A stretch of 64,000 nt of DNA from Aphrocallistes beatrix (taxonomy: Eukaryota; Porifera; Hexactinellida; Sceptrulophora; Aphrocallistidae): contig OY725488.1 of NCBI GenBank assembly GCA_963281255.1, forward strand, positions 7,475,524-7,539,523, given 5' to 3'. Shown here piece by piece: positions 12,636 to 24,599 of the stretch (its first letter is position 1; every line of letters starts with the position of its first letter). Below the pieces are notes generated by a model, which saw nothing but the letters and a program-made list of their open reading frames with translations, searched no databases and was not told the origin of the DNA. Position numbers and translations under genes: made by a program.

Positions 12636-15600
12636 AAAAAGAGTACTTTTTCGCGTCTTAATGATATCATTTAATTTTTACATTTAAAGCACCAAGCTAT
12701 TAAAAGAGTAAATATATATCACTTGTTTCCTAGTTATGCAATTGGCATCAACCGGAAAGTTAATTTGATCACGTGATGACATTCAGCTATTTATTTGCAA
12801 CGCAAAGTTTCTGGACAGTTTTATTTATTCATAATTTATTGCTCTTCTTTAAATGAACAAATTATTGACCAAATGTAATCTAAGATTGAAGATACGATCT
12901 CAAATGCAAAATAAAGCCGGAAACATATTTAAAAATCACGCATATACCTTTCGTTTACAGCTCAACAAAATTGAATTAACTCACTGGATCATTCATTCCC
13001 CCGACAGTATTGAACCTAGATAGGGGTGTGGGCTAGATACACTACAGACTAAATCACATTCTTGCATATTTTGACTCAGTTCATTTAGGATGTGATACAG
13101 AATATGATACTCTTGATAGGGATAAAATGATTTGTTTAAATTTCATTCTTGTCTCATCGATAGAAAAGTATTGTCTCATTTGCAAGTACGTACCACTACT
13201 ATATCCATAAGTTTTTTATGATATAGTAATGCCATGTTTTATTTATTTTTTCCATTTATAACATTGAGTTAGATTTCTTGGATGTTTACTAGATTCTCAT
13301 TGCCTCCAGGAATTTTACTTTTTGAACATTCTACGATAGAGCATACCTTCCAAGATGTAAATTTGTATATTTGAGGAGATTAATTTTGCGATGGTGTCTT
13401 TTTTAAAAAAATGATCTACATCGGAGTCAGCAATGCTAAATTTCTTTAAATCCTACACAAAATGAATATTACATTATAAAACCGGGAAGTAAGCAAATGA
13501 CTGAATAATGGGATTTTCTAAATTTGAAACTCGTACATATCTACAACTTACAACTAGACATGCGTGAGTTGCAACAGGAAGACTTTCTCAAACCTCCGTG
13601 CAACCTGTAAATAATAATGTGCGTAGTAGACAAAGACTACCGCACCAGTTAGGATGGAACCACGTAAGTATGATCTAATATACCAATAGTTTCTATTGCA
13701 GTAATTAATCAATATGTATATCTCCAACTAGTTGCTTTCATGTTAGCTTTGTGCTGGAGTAGTTTGTCTAATGCAGATACGCGATACAATATCTCACATG
13801 GGATGATTTACGTTCACAGATTTTAGCCACACACATACATATATTACGTTGTGAAACAGATCCCTAAATTAAGATTAGTCTTTATTTGTCTCCGTCGCTT
13901 AATCTTAGAGTCTAATTGCGTTTATTACACCACATGCCACACTGACTATGAAATTATACACAACATCGCCTACCGGACCACTCAATCTCTTGGGCAATAA
14001 TAGCTTTTTCCTTAAGAATATGATTATTATCCAACCAAATACGTGCGGTATCCAAGCTCTATTTGTGTTTTTAGTCTTGGGTAATATTTTCAGTATTTTA
14101 GAGCAGCTGTTGTGAGTAATCAAATTCGACATAAGATGGTACTGCTCTGGTATGCAGTCAATTCTCACTACCTACACTAATTGGAAGGAATCCTACCCAG
14201 CTGCGCTAGAATGTGGAATTTTTGAGAGGGATACTCGGAGAGAGTTTTTGAGTCGACATTACTCTCAGTTTATTGAAGTTTTGTCACCTAGTCTTGCTTG
14301 ATATTAGTATGCGTATTTTCAGACTATAGCTATTGCCAGACCATTCGCGTTTTCCTTCGATGATGAATTGCAAGAGTATCCTAGTGGGGCCTAGGATAAC
14401 GGCAGCATGGGCTAGATTTTCGGCCTTACTGAAAGTATGGATTATGTGGCCGGGACCAGAGGTAAGTTGGTGGTCGAGGGTTACCCTCCTGATGAGTCCC
14501 TGGGATGGGACGAAACTACCCATTACATCTGATCACATTTTGCCTAAGATATCCAAAAACAGAGAATACCAGCTCAATCGCATATTTATCTATTTGTTCG
14601 TAACTTTTTCTTTTTCTGAACAGAAGTAACCTAAGTCCTTATCTCTCTGACATGGAATGTTTGATACTGTTTATAAGCTTTATTTCTGGTTGATTCCCCC
14701 ACGCTCAATAAATGGAAATTATATGATCATTTCCCTCATCATAACGCAAAACCATCAAATAATTATAAAACACAGAAAGCAGTAGGGACAAGTTGCTTTA
14801 TCATAAACAGATGTCTTAAATGCTTAACCTCCTACTGATACTGACCTCAACCTACAGCTCTACCTCAAAGCTCCTATGACCAGACCCCGTCACACTTTCT
14901 TAGTCAGCTATTAATATTGTCTATGGTACGCAATTTTTTTATCTAAGCATTGAAACATATCTGTTCTAAAACCTCAACATCCATTAAAGATGCCATTTTG
15001 AAATGTAGCCAACGTATACACTTTTGTTTTTTTCTGGATTCCAATAATTAAAAAGGTTTTTTTTTCACTTTTCTATTTCTAGTTCTCCGAGGACATGAAT
15101 TTTCAATGCTAATAGAGTTCTGATATTTCGAATATAATACGTAGTAGTCTTGTATTTTTCTAGATGTATAATTATATTGAGATTCTTACCAGATATTATG
15201 CTTTCGAGGATGATAGTATTGTTTAGTTTATTAACAATATATTACTAAGGTCATCAAGTATACTTTACTTGTAGTTCGCCAGTATTGTTAGAGCACCAAC
15301 TTATCTGGTGATAAATTATCTAGGGACGTAGGAGGCGGTGCGGCTGGTAAGGCCATGGCCATACCACTTTTATAGAAACTTGGTTCTATGAACGATAAGT
15401 TGGAGGATCCGCACCACTTTTTATGAGCTACCGATGGCCCTGCTATTAATACTTCATCCCAGGGGGCGTATCTAGGGGTGCAAGAGAGCCAGGCGCTCCT
15501 ATAACTCAGTTATCGATTTGAGAGTTCAGGTGTCTTTACATAGATTTTATAGATAAGTCCCCAGACCATCCCTATAGTCATTCCATTCCAAAGAGTTCCT

Positions 15601-15999
15601 TTTGGTAGGCCAGCCCCCAGATCCCCCTTATGATCAGCAACTCCAATACTTTCTTCTGTGTGACAGGACCCTCCTTACCGTCGCTCGCTCCGCCTGTTCT
15701 TGCCCCCCTCCCTCACTTTTACAAAAAAGTGTGAAATCTTTACGCCTATCGTTACAAGACTAAGATATACTACGGTACGTGGTAAAACAGTAAGAATCTT
15801 TTTATGCTACTTAGTAAAATAGGCCAGAATATTTTCTCGTATAGTGTTTGAGTTCTATTTCCACTGCTCGCCTAGGCAAATAAGTTTATTTTCTGAAACT
15901 GGTTCTAACTGACTTTCCTTAAACATACACAGCCTATTAAGGCTATGATTAATGAATGTATAATTAGTTTAAACCCACACTCCTAGTAATTGAAGTAGA
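12636..15999. other. Intergenic region with a ribozyme and repeat scraps
   Basis: Mostly AT-rich and non-coding. Two GC-richer patches stand out. One at about 14330-14520 ends in a hammerhead ribozyme (listed separately). The other, at about 15310-15720, contains a half-element starting CAGGGGGCGTA at 15460 that resembles a hAT MITE left end; I could not find its right end. An acceptor-like tcctag at 15981-15986 precedes the next start codon by 13 nt. Confidence 0.5.
14469..14520 (+). ncRNA. Hammerhead self-cleaving ribozyme (type III topology)
   Basis: All core elements are present in order. Stem III 5' strand GGTGG (14469-14473) leads into cleavage triplet GTC (14473-14475). Stem I is a closed hairpin, GAGGG-TTA-CCCTC (14476-14488). 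The conserved core CTGATGA follows at 14489-14495. Stem II is GTCCC/GGGAC (14496-14500 with 14507-14511) around a 6-nt loop. GAAA is at 14512-14515, and CTACC (14516-14520) closes stem III, pairing G-C, G-U, U-A, G-C, G-C. The predicted cut is after C14475. Stem III is the open stem. The first loop is only 3 nt, so loop-loop contacts that speed natural hammerheads may be weak. It lies in a GC-rich patch between genes, so it may belong to a SINE- or retrozyme-like element. Confidence 0.85.
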
Positions 16000-18900
16000 A
16001 TGGGATGCTTCCCCAGCAAGAAAACGCCGAAGTCAGACAAAGAGCCTCTTCTCTCTCCAAATGAAGAAACTGGTCTCGACTCGGCTAAGAGACTCGTAGC
16101 CTGGCTCAGCACCGAATCATCCAGCAGCGAACCTCAGATTACGGAGCAGCGAGTTCGAGATCTGTGCGTGTTAGCCTATTCAGACCAGGTGGATCGTAAT
16201 GAGGCCGCGGCTGTCTCGTTTGTTGAGCTGTGTCAGCGCATGACCCAACCAGTTCCAGAGATGATGCTCCCGCCAATGATTAAGCTGCTTCAGTCTCCAG
16301 AATATGAGGTAGAATTACAAAAATATGCCTAATCAATTTGCTCAAGGGAAATTAATCTCAGAGTCACGCCAAGTAAGAATATTCTGATTTGGCGCAACAA
16401 AGTTGGAATAATCTTACAAAAATTTACTTACCGTTGCACCAAGTAGGAATATTCTTACTTGGAGTAGAACAACGGTACTTTTATGAAAAGGGAAAGTACT
16501 AAATATTACTTATTTTTGAGTAATGATTCTGAATATTTATCAGCTCTTTCTGCCCCCAGGTGCAGAAGTCAGCTTCTTTAGCCCTCACGCACTTAGCAAC
16601 TAGAGGCCCTGCTCAGAACAAGATTATGGTCGTCCAGTCCGGAGCTCTGTCCGCACTCCTTCCACTCCTGAAAAGTCCTCACGATGATATCCGGTGCAAC
16701 GTGTGTGGCTGCATCACTACGCTGGCCACACTCGACGCCACCAAGAGACAGATCGTGGTACAAGGTGCGATCCCCCCACTCATCGATTTGATAAGAAACA
16801 CAGACATCACCAAAGACGCCATTTTGAGGAATGCGGCTGGTGCGCTATTAAATTTGTCACATGTAGAAATTAACAGGTAGAGTTGTGCAGTCAAGCGTCT
16901 GCTAATTATACAATTGCACTTGTAACGATGGATCAAAATATTTGCAATCTTACAGATTTTTATTGTGCAAATTATCTTGCATTGCGACACAACTTCGGCC
17001 GCTCCTTATCCTGGAAATGCTGACATAATTCTATATAATTTCACATTGCACCATGAACATGACCCTAGCAGAAAGAAGGACGTTATTTTAAAATGCTTAC
17101 ATATGTTTTTTTGAGTAACTTCTCTTAATTCCCATAATTCCGAATCTTCTGATTATAAAATGATTTTGCTAAATCGAGGGTTCAGGAATGTCAGTGGTCC
17201 CCGGGACTTCTGATCCTAAGGCAAACAGTCTCCAGCCCTAGTTCTCAAGTCCTGGAAGACATGACATCTAGCCCTTGGGTAGCAGACTTCCAAGAAGACA
17301 GGGCTGGGCTAGGATTGGATGGGGGACCACACACACCGTGAAGTAGATCTAGGGTGTCAGTGGATAAGGATACCCGATGCGTGATGAGATGAACAGCAAT
17401 AATCTGTCATTCTTCAATCCACAATTAAAACCTCTTTTTAACTCCCACTTAAATTAGGTGTCTTCTCCGGAGGAGCTAGGGGACCATCATATTTACACTG
17501 TACCTTTATCTTCATCGAACTAAATTCTTCTAGTTTGCATGCAACTCAAGTTATATCCTAGCCTTTATTTTTATGTGGGATTCTCTAACTAATAATAGGA
17601 TTAAATATTTGCACTTCCAGGTATGACCTCCATCGGGCCGGTGCGAGCGGGGAGTTCATGAGGCTGCTGGGCTCCAAGGACTGCGACGTCCAGTTCTATG
17701 CTTGTGCTTCTCTTAGCAATTTCGCAGTACACTCGTCCATCCGACAGGCGCTCACTCAAGAAAAAGATGGGATTATTTTCAAATCTTTGATAAATCTGCT
17801 CTCCTCGCATTCAGAAAAAGTATTTTAATTATACATTCGAGTTGAATTTCTGTTTTCATACTCTTACGACTTATTTTCGATTAATCCAGGTTATTAATTG
17901 AAGATACTTAATATGTGTCGCAGTCCAAATGCGTTTCGATGCCAAACGCGTTTGGCGTGGAAACGTATTTGGACTGCGAAATTACTATTAATTCTTAAGA
18001 TCCACTCGATCATCCGCGTCTATCTGAAGTTTTAACATTCTTCGTATGGAATATTAGTTTCCTTCAAAGCCAGAAACCGTCTATAATTGTCCGAAAAGCA
18101 TCCTCCACTGACTTAGCAAGCCATTGCCATGTTGAGCATGAATTTGAATGGGTATCATGATCTTGACATTATCTTGACTATATTTAGGGTATCTGGTAAT
18201 GGATGTTCCTTTTGATTCGGACAATGTTTAGGGATCTAGAGATACAAGCAATGAACGAATGCTATATTTACGTCAGGAGCTTTATACTGATTATACTGTC
18301 TTGTTCATTGGTATCTCTTTGTTTCCATTGATGGTTATTTCCAAATCCATTTTTAATTAATGAAACATTATCATCTGACTCTATCCTGCATAAACTGAGT
18401 GATACATCTGCGAAATTTAGCTGCAATCAAAATTATATTTAGTTTATTTGTCCAAGTGCTTTTTTAGGTATTAGCTGAACCTTATTAGAATTGTATTCAG
18501 ATATATAGATAGAACGTAGGTTTTTAATTATTTTTCTGAATCAAATGATCACTAATTCAATTTTTTATTAAGAGTATAATGAAGATTGCGAATACTCAAT
18601 CTGGAAGAACAAGCTGCAACGTGTGACCGCTAGTCCATGTGTTATGTTGCAATAGTAATTTGTTTAGCATTTCATTAAGGCCCTTGTTTTGTTAATCAGA
18701 ATCCCTGCCGAGTGATTACTGAATTCGTACAAGTCAGGACAATTAGGCTGCCATGTTGTATCGCACTGACTAATCAGTTGGACATTTGACCTTAATTTCC
18801 TAGATTTGTGGGTATCTCTTAATACGAAATGCTATCAAAGCAGATTTATCTGTTGTTCAAGTACGGAAGTTCAGTTCTACTAATTGGATTTTGAAATGTA

Positions 18901-21900
18901 CTTGTACAGTATTAACATTCTAATGTCAGGGATTTCTTGTTGACGTTTAAGAATTGATATTAAAGTCATTGTCTAAAAAATGCAAACAGGTTACAGGTGT
19001 ATTTTTTTTAATCGACAGAAAGCATTGATACATTCGACTAACTACTTAAGAAACGATTATTGAACAATAAATATATTTAGTAATCTGAATTCCATTTGGT
19101 TCCATGTACCACTGTACCAGTCTCGTGATAATGAGATAAATATGCTGAACTACACATTTTGAAATTTTAAAATGTGATTCAATAATTATGCTAACAAGCA
19201 TACTTCTACTCCTTAATAGAGGTTCTGATGGGAAGTGTTTTTTAAATGCTACTAAATTTCGCTTTAATCTTAATCTATGCCACCTTGAATTTATTAATTC
19301 GATATAAGTTTACCATTTCCTGCTATGGATATTAGCATTGAATACTTACAATTTGCAAATAATGCCACTAGTGCATCCTAAATGATCAGGAGTTAATTAC
19401 ATTTGTAATTTTGTATTTTATCAACTTTAAACTCGTTAATTTGAAGCGAGACATAATTATATGTTGTGCAATGAGTAATATTTTATATTATGGTACAATT
19501 ATGTTTGCCAATGTCATTACTTCATAATTTCACCATTCTGGCGTCTAGTGCAAAATTCAACTTTTTATCTCTAAGAGCATATTTATACTTCCACTAACAG
19601 GTTCAGCAGGTTTTTGCGTCTTTGACCTGTTTTGTTGTTTTTCTCAAATTTGCTTACTCTTCCTCTTTTCATGCTTTTTTTTGGTTTAAATAATTATATA
19701 TGTACCATGCTAGCCTTTAACCTTTCTATACTTTGCCAGATTTAGATGTGTTTTAATGTTATTTTGTCTACTTTAAATGCTCATATTGCACACGCACGGA
19801 CATATTGATGTACCATAAAAACAAATTAATAGAATTAAAGTAATCCTTGTTTTTATCAATCTTGTCTTCAGGTTAGTTCACAAGCAGCCTACGTTATTCG
19901 TAACCTCGCTTCTGCTGACGAGAATCAGACAAAGTTTGTTGAATGTGGTGTACTGGAATCTTTATACAACTTACTGCTTTCAAAGCAACAAGGTTCAATG
20001 GTTGCTTCTCTTGCTGCTATCCGGAATATTTCTATCCATCCGAAGAACGAGCAACCCATCATGTCCACAGGGTTTCCTGAGCTACTGTGCAGCATTGTAC
20101 AGGAATCAAAGATGCCTGAAATGTTGTGCCATGCTATTGGAACCCTAAGGTATGCAATCACTGTAGTTTACAGCCTATGAAAATCCCTTCTACTCGGTAA
20201 TTGTGTCTACTTATTATTTTGTAAAATTATAGTATTTTAAAGTAACTAAATTAAAATTGCATACGTACTTTTTATTAAAATTTACAAAAAAGCATCTAAA
20301 ACCCCCTTTCTTGATGTTGCTTATCCGCATTCTACTCTCCTTATTATAATTTCATAAAATTCTCGTAAGCTTTCAAATCTATTACGAATATTAACTAATT
20401 TTATACTAAGGTAAATTTCACAAATCAACTTCTTCATTTTAAATTTAGCACAACAATTGTCTACAAAGGTAAAATGACTAAGTAGGCTATATCTCAGTTC
20501 TTGAGAAATTGGATAGGATGAATTTGACCTTTAATTAAACTTAGTCATTTGAGATGGAAATTAACCTTTAAGAAAATCAAGAAGGTGCATAATATAGCCA
20601 TTTCTTGAGACACACTTGTGGATATAAATGTACGTATATGTGTTGGTATAGGTAGACATAATTATATAGTAACTATTATTCTCGATGAAACATACTTTAA
20701 GGATTTGTGTGCTATAATCAAATACAACTGGCCGTAGTACTCTCCAACGCAATGAACCCAATGCATGATCCAAACATTGATTGCTCTGTAACATTATTTT
20801 AACGCTATTAGACATTTCATCATGTTTTCATGGCGCTGTCGTGAAGTAATCTGACAGAGGCTAGAAGATTGGTAAAGACTTTATAATATCCAAACAAAAG
20901 ACTCGAGCAAGAAGTCCTTTTCATTAACAACCATGGATAATATATATTTGTTTAATTAGTTACTTTTTTTAGTTTGTCGACTATACTATAGTATAGCGGC
21001 CAACTAGTTGATTTCGCTCCTGGCAAGACCATGAGAGATAATAGGCTGAAAGTTTGGGAATAGGTGCTTTGAGAACATGGGGTGTGCACCTTAAGTACGC
21101 AATCCTGTATGAATAATTCATGTAATATAAAGGCCCCCATACACGATGCAACAAAGTTGCGTGCAACCTATTTTTCATGCAACAATGTTGCACAAAAATT
21201 GAACATGTTCTATTTCCATGCTACATGTTGCCGTGCATGGGGGCCATAATTATTAAGTTAATTAATTAATTAAGGATAAAACTATGTTTAAAACTTAATA
21301 ACTTCATAATGAAAAGCGATAGAAAAAACTTCTAACGAAAAGATGTTCATCATATACTACCTTAACACCTTTTTATGGATATATATTTGTGGTCTAGTGA
21401 CGATGACTCATCGCAAAGCGATCACAAGTGAGTATAGTCTGGGAAAGTTATTGCTCAAATAATTATGTCCCGCTGTGCTGGACGATACTCACTTGGTATC
21501 GCGGCGCATTCGTGGGATGTCTGGATGGTGACTGCCTGAGAAAGGTGGAGGCAAACCGGAGTATCTTTTTGATACTTTTTAATGGTAAAGGAATCCTTTA
21601 CAGCAACTAATACGGTTGTTTTTCCCTCTTGAGAACAATGGCGCTTCAAACTTATTTGCTAGCACTCGCATTCCACAACGTTTCTACCTACTTTTGTGTT
21701 GCTTTAGTTCGTTAGTAATTACGATTGTAACGAAATATTTGGGCCCTTTTTTCTATCAATTAAGTTAATAATGCATGTCTGAGTCTATGGTCAAACTCAA
21801 AAGGTTAGAACAAAAGTAATGAGTACTATAGGGTCGAGTTAAAAGGGAATATTATTATCTGTCGATTTAACTATTGATCTGTTAATTAATAATGTCCCTT

Positions 21901-23852
21901 GAGTTTTGGCTGGTCACCTTGCAATCTTTGAAATAGGAATAACATTTGTGTATAAACAAACATGTTCTGAAGAATATCTTGCAACTCTGAAAGCAATTCA
22001 AACTCTCCTGCATTTTGATTCCAATGAAATTTAAGGATGTGACGGTTGGCCAGGAGGTGAACGTTAAACTGAATGTGGACGATGATGACTTGGTAACTGG
22101 AAAGGTCCGTTACAAAGGGAGTATGGTGTCTCTTGAAGGATCTTGGGTGGGTGTGGAGCTCAACTCTAAACTAGGGACATCAAATGGCCTCTACAAAGGA
22201 AATCAGTATTTCTCTTGTCGAGATGGATATGGAATTTTCGTAAGGGCATGCTCTCTTACACTGTTCAATAGGCCAAGAAGGTTATTTGACGCCTATCGTA
22301 AACTGGGTCCATCTTGTGCCCAAGAAGATCTTTTCAAATCTCCGAGGAAACAAATCGTCGCGAAAGACCTCCGACATTCTTGCACAATTACACAAACCTA
22401 TCTAAAGAAAGCAAAATGTTCTTTTGCTAGTGATCACCAAGAATATACGAATCCCTTTTCTATCTTCAGTTATGACGCTCAATAGAAAGTTATTAATTAA
22501 TCGAATAACTCTTATATCCAGCTTACTACGAGTTTCTGTAATTGTTATATAACTCTTACACATCTGTGGAACTTATTGATATTTTTGACATTTCCATTAA
22601 AGACCTTGACCTATTGTTGGTATCATACTCCTTATGCACAAAGGAAAAAGATACAGATGCCTTGCAGTAATCTTTCTAATGATTTCACTGAACCTGAATA
22701 ACGTGTCATCTTTTGTCAGCAACCAATTTAGTTATCGTTAAACTGTAATACTTTAAGCAATTACTCCGCCAATTTGTGATAGCTATTGTGGAGATTATCC
22801 TTTCGAATAAGGTAATAAATACATAGACTTAATACCTCAGAACATATCTTTTATGATAATTTACTGCCTATGATGTTTCAGTATAGAATGGAACAATTGA
22901 GGTCACCTATCAATGGTACAATGGTCAAGGTACTAGCTTTCTCGTGTCGACACATTCTATCTTTCTAATGATATTATGGAATCATCACTGCAAAGGTTAA
23001 TTAATAACAAGGATGCTGAAACGTAATGATCGTGACAGATCACCATTAACCACTCTTTAGGCCAAATTACGAGAGAATACGCTCAATTACGTGTAAATCT
23101 TGAAAATATCTGTCTTAAAAATAGTCTTCGATAATATTATCATAATTATTAATTAACAGTTATAAATGGCTAAGGACTTAAAATTGCATCTCCATTGAAA
23201 TTGTAACCTTGTTTAAATTATAAAAAATTAAAAGGAAGAAAAGTATTGATTCAAAACAGATCTTTTCTGTGTCTAGGGTTTTATAATGTCTCTTCTCTTC
23301 AGGAACCTGTGCACACAGGAACAGCACGAAACGCTAGTCAATCAGTTCAAGATCCCGTCCATCCTAGCTGAGAAAATGATCCAAAAGGAATTGCATAACG
23401 AGCAGGTTCAGGGAGAGATCACTTCTTGTCTTGCAGTGCTCACATCCTTCCCTAACATCCGTCCTCATCTAGTGGCTCTCTATGACAACAAGTTCTTAGA
23501 TGTGGCAGTCACCTGGACTGAAACTGGATTCAATGAAGTCCGTTACAACACCCTGGGCATCATAGGGTACCTGAGCGAGGAGGCAGATTATCGTGAACAT
23601 TTAATTAATTCGACTCGAATTTTGGTGGTCATTAAGAACTTTCTGCAATCTCCCGAATCGCATTACATCCACATTGGACTGTGGGCCATCCAGCAACTCC
23701 TAAACAACGCATCTGACAGTACCAAACAAGCAGTACGTACCTGTGGCTTGGACTTATTGGTTAAGAGGCACACTGTCAACCATGAAGTTAAGGAGATATC
23801 AGATATGGCATCGAATATTCTCCAAATTTTAAATAATTCAAATGCGAATTGA
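16000..23852 (+). CDS. Vac8-type armadillo-repeat protein (5 exons)
   Basis: Exons 16000-16308, 16560-16876, 17621-17819, 19872-20149 and 23303-23852 join in frame to 550 residues, close to yeast Vac8 (578). The N-terminus MGCFPSKK has Gly2 for myristoylation and Cys3 for palmitoylation, as Vac8 does. The rest is tandem ARM repeats. Diagnostic stretches include ASLAAIRNISIHPKNE, CHAIGTLRNL and HIGLWAIQQLL, which parallel Vac8 (ACIRNISIHPLNE, CHAVSTLRNL, HIALWTILQLL). In fungi Vac8 is a vacuole-membrane scaffold for inheritance, fusion and autophagy factors; its role in an animal is not known to me. Intron 4 (20150-23302) contains a separate CAP-Gly gene. A possible acceptor (tcctag) ends 13 nt before the ATG. 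Confidence 0.85.
17919..17978. repeat. 60-bp loopless palindrome
   Basis: The two 30-bp halves pair at 27 of 30 positions, centred on GCCAAACGCGTTTGGC. The outer arms carry CGCAGTCCAAA and TTTGGACTGCG. It is in intron 3 of the Vac8-like gene. It may be a minimal foldback transposon or a hairpin in the transcript. There is no proper loop for a typical microRNA precursor. Confidence 0.7.
21132..21245. mobile_element. MITE with GGCCCCCAT termini
   Basis: GGCCCCCATACACG at the left end and CGTGCATGGGGGCC at the right end are inverted repeats with one mismatch. The body contains further inner inverted pieces (GCAACAAAGTTGC, GCAACAATGTTGC). It is 114 bp long with no ORF, inside intron 4 of the Vac8-like gene. 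I could not define the target duplication, so the superfamily is open. Confidence 0.65.
22024..22485 (+). CDS. Small CAP-Gly domain protein nested in the Vac8-like intron
   Basis: A single-exon ORF of 153 residues starts at the ATG giving MKFKDVTVGQEVN. The CAP-Gly domain occupies about residues 5-80: GKVRYKG, WVGVEL, YFSCRDGYGIFV. CAP-Gly domains bind the C-terminal EEY/F tails of alpha-tubulin and end-binding proteins. The usual GKNDG groove motif is GTSNG here, so the lysine and aspartate that contact the tail are missing and binding may be altered. The remaining 70 residues are basic and Ser-rich with no domain I recognise. The gene lies on the same strand inside intron 4 of the Vac8-like gene. 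It could instead be an alternative exon of the host, but it carries its own ATG and stop. Confidence 0.72.
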   Translation: MKFKDVTVGQEVNVKLNVDDDDLVTGKVRYKGSMVSLEGSWVGVELNSKLGTSNGLYKGNQYFSCRDGYGIFVRACSLTLFNRPRRLFDAYRKLGPSCAQEDLFKSPRKQIVAKDLRHSCTITQTYLKKAKCSFASDHQEYTNPFSIFSYDAQ

Positions 23853-24599
23853 GAAAATAGCTCAAGCTTTTATTTATTTTGAATTATCCTCTCGCGATTT
23901 AATGTGATTTCTTTATAAATATTTGTTTATCTCAACTGACCTTGCAATTTGTAAATTTTATTCTTAAAAAGCTTTTTTGGTGTTTTGAATCGATAAATGT
24001 TTTGACTTTGTTGTCTTGAACTTGATTGTATCTCCTTTATTGAAATATCGTATTTTTGATCAACCATACTCCAGTATATTTAACTCTTCTACTTGTTCTG
24101 AGAAGTGTCAGTAGATCTGCTAATGATGAATTGTAGTCACTACCGCTGAGTATTGTGAGGGAGGTACCAGAAATGGACGAACCCACCTCCTTTGCAATTC
24201 TTTGATTTACACACTTCTGAAGCCACTTTCATATACTACTTAGTTGCACTGTGGATAATATAATATATTTTCCCCATTTCAATACTACGTACTGTACAGT
24301 GGTTTGTTTAATTAACTGTAGTCTGTATGCATGTCTACTGATTGTCTGTTGTGAAATTTTCAGGTCATTTAACAGCATGGGCGTAGCCACTCGGCCCCCC
24401 CAAAATAAATAAATCACTTTGAAATTTGATCTAAATAATGGCCCCCCCCCAAATAATACTTGGTCGCTACGCCCATGTTTAACAGCCGAGATAATTTGGT
24501 TATCCGGGTTGACCGTAACAATGTAAATATTTGGACACCGAAGTTGTCCTGAAATGTAATATCCTACATACTTGTAATGTATTTAGTTGCTACAATACG
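23853..24599. other. Intergenic spacer with one hAT MITE
   Basis: AT-rich spacer between the Vac8-like gene and RFC4. Apart from the MITE at 24376-24477 I see no element. The tail of the Vac8-like 3' UTR and the RFC4 promoter must be here. The frame can be extended upstream of RFC4 to 24531 but only into AT-rich, non-conserved sequence. Confidence 0.5.
24376..24477. mobile_element. hAT-type MITE with perfect 8-bp target duplication
   Basis: The termini CATGGGCGTAGCCA and CGCTACGCCCATG are inverted. TTTAACAG is duplicated exactly at 24368-24375 and 24478-24485. The inside has C-runs (CCCCCCC and CCCCCCCCCC) around an AT-rich middle. It is the same family as the element at 1705-1816, judged by the shared GGGCGTAGCC end. 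It sits about 120 bp upstream of the RFC4 start. Confidence 0.88.

Noticed and set aside
14333..14629. 98-codon ORF over the ribozyme
   Set aside because: Starts at a non-ATG codon, matches nothing, and the ribozyme structure explains the conserved-looking part.
17196..17335. GC-rich patch with GTGGTCCCC and GGGGACCAC as a MITE
   Set aside because: Only 9-bp arms, no target duplication and no second copy in the window.
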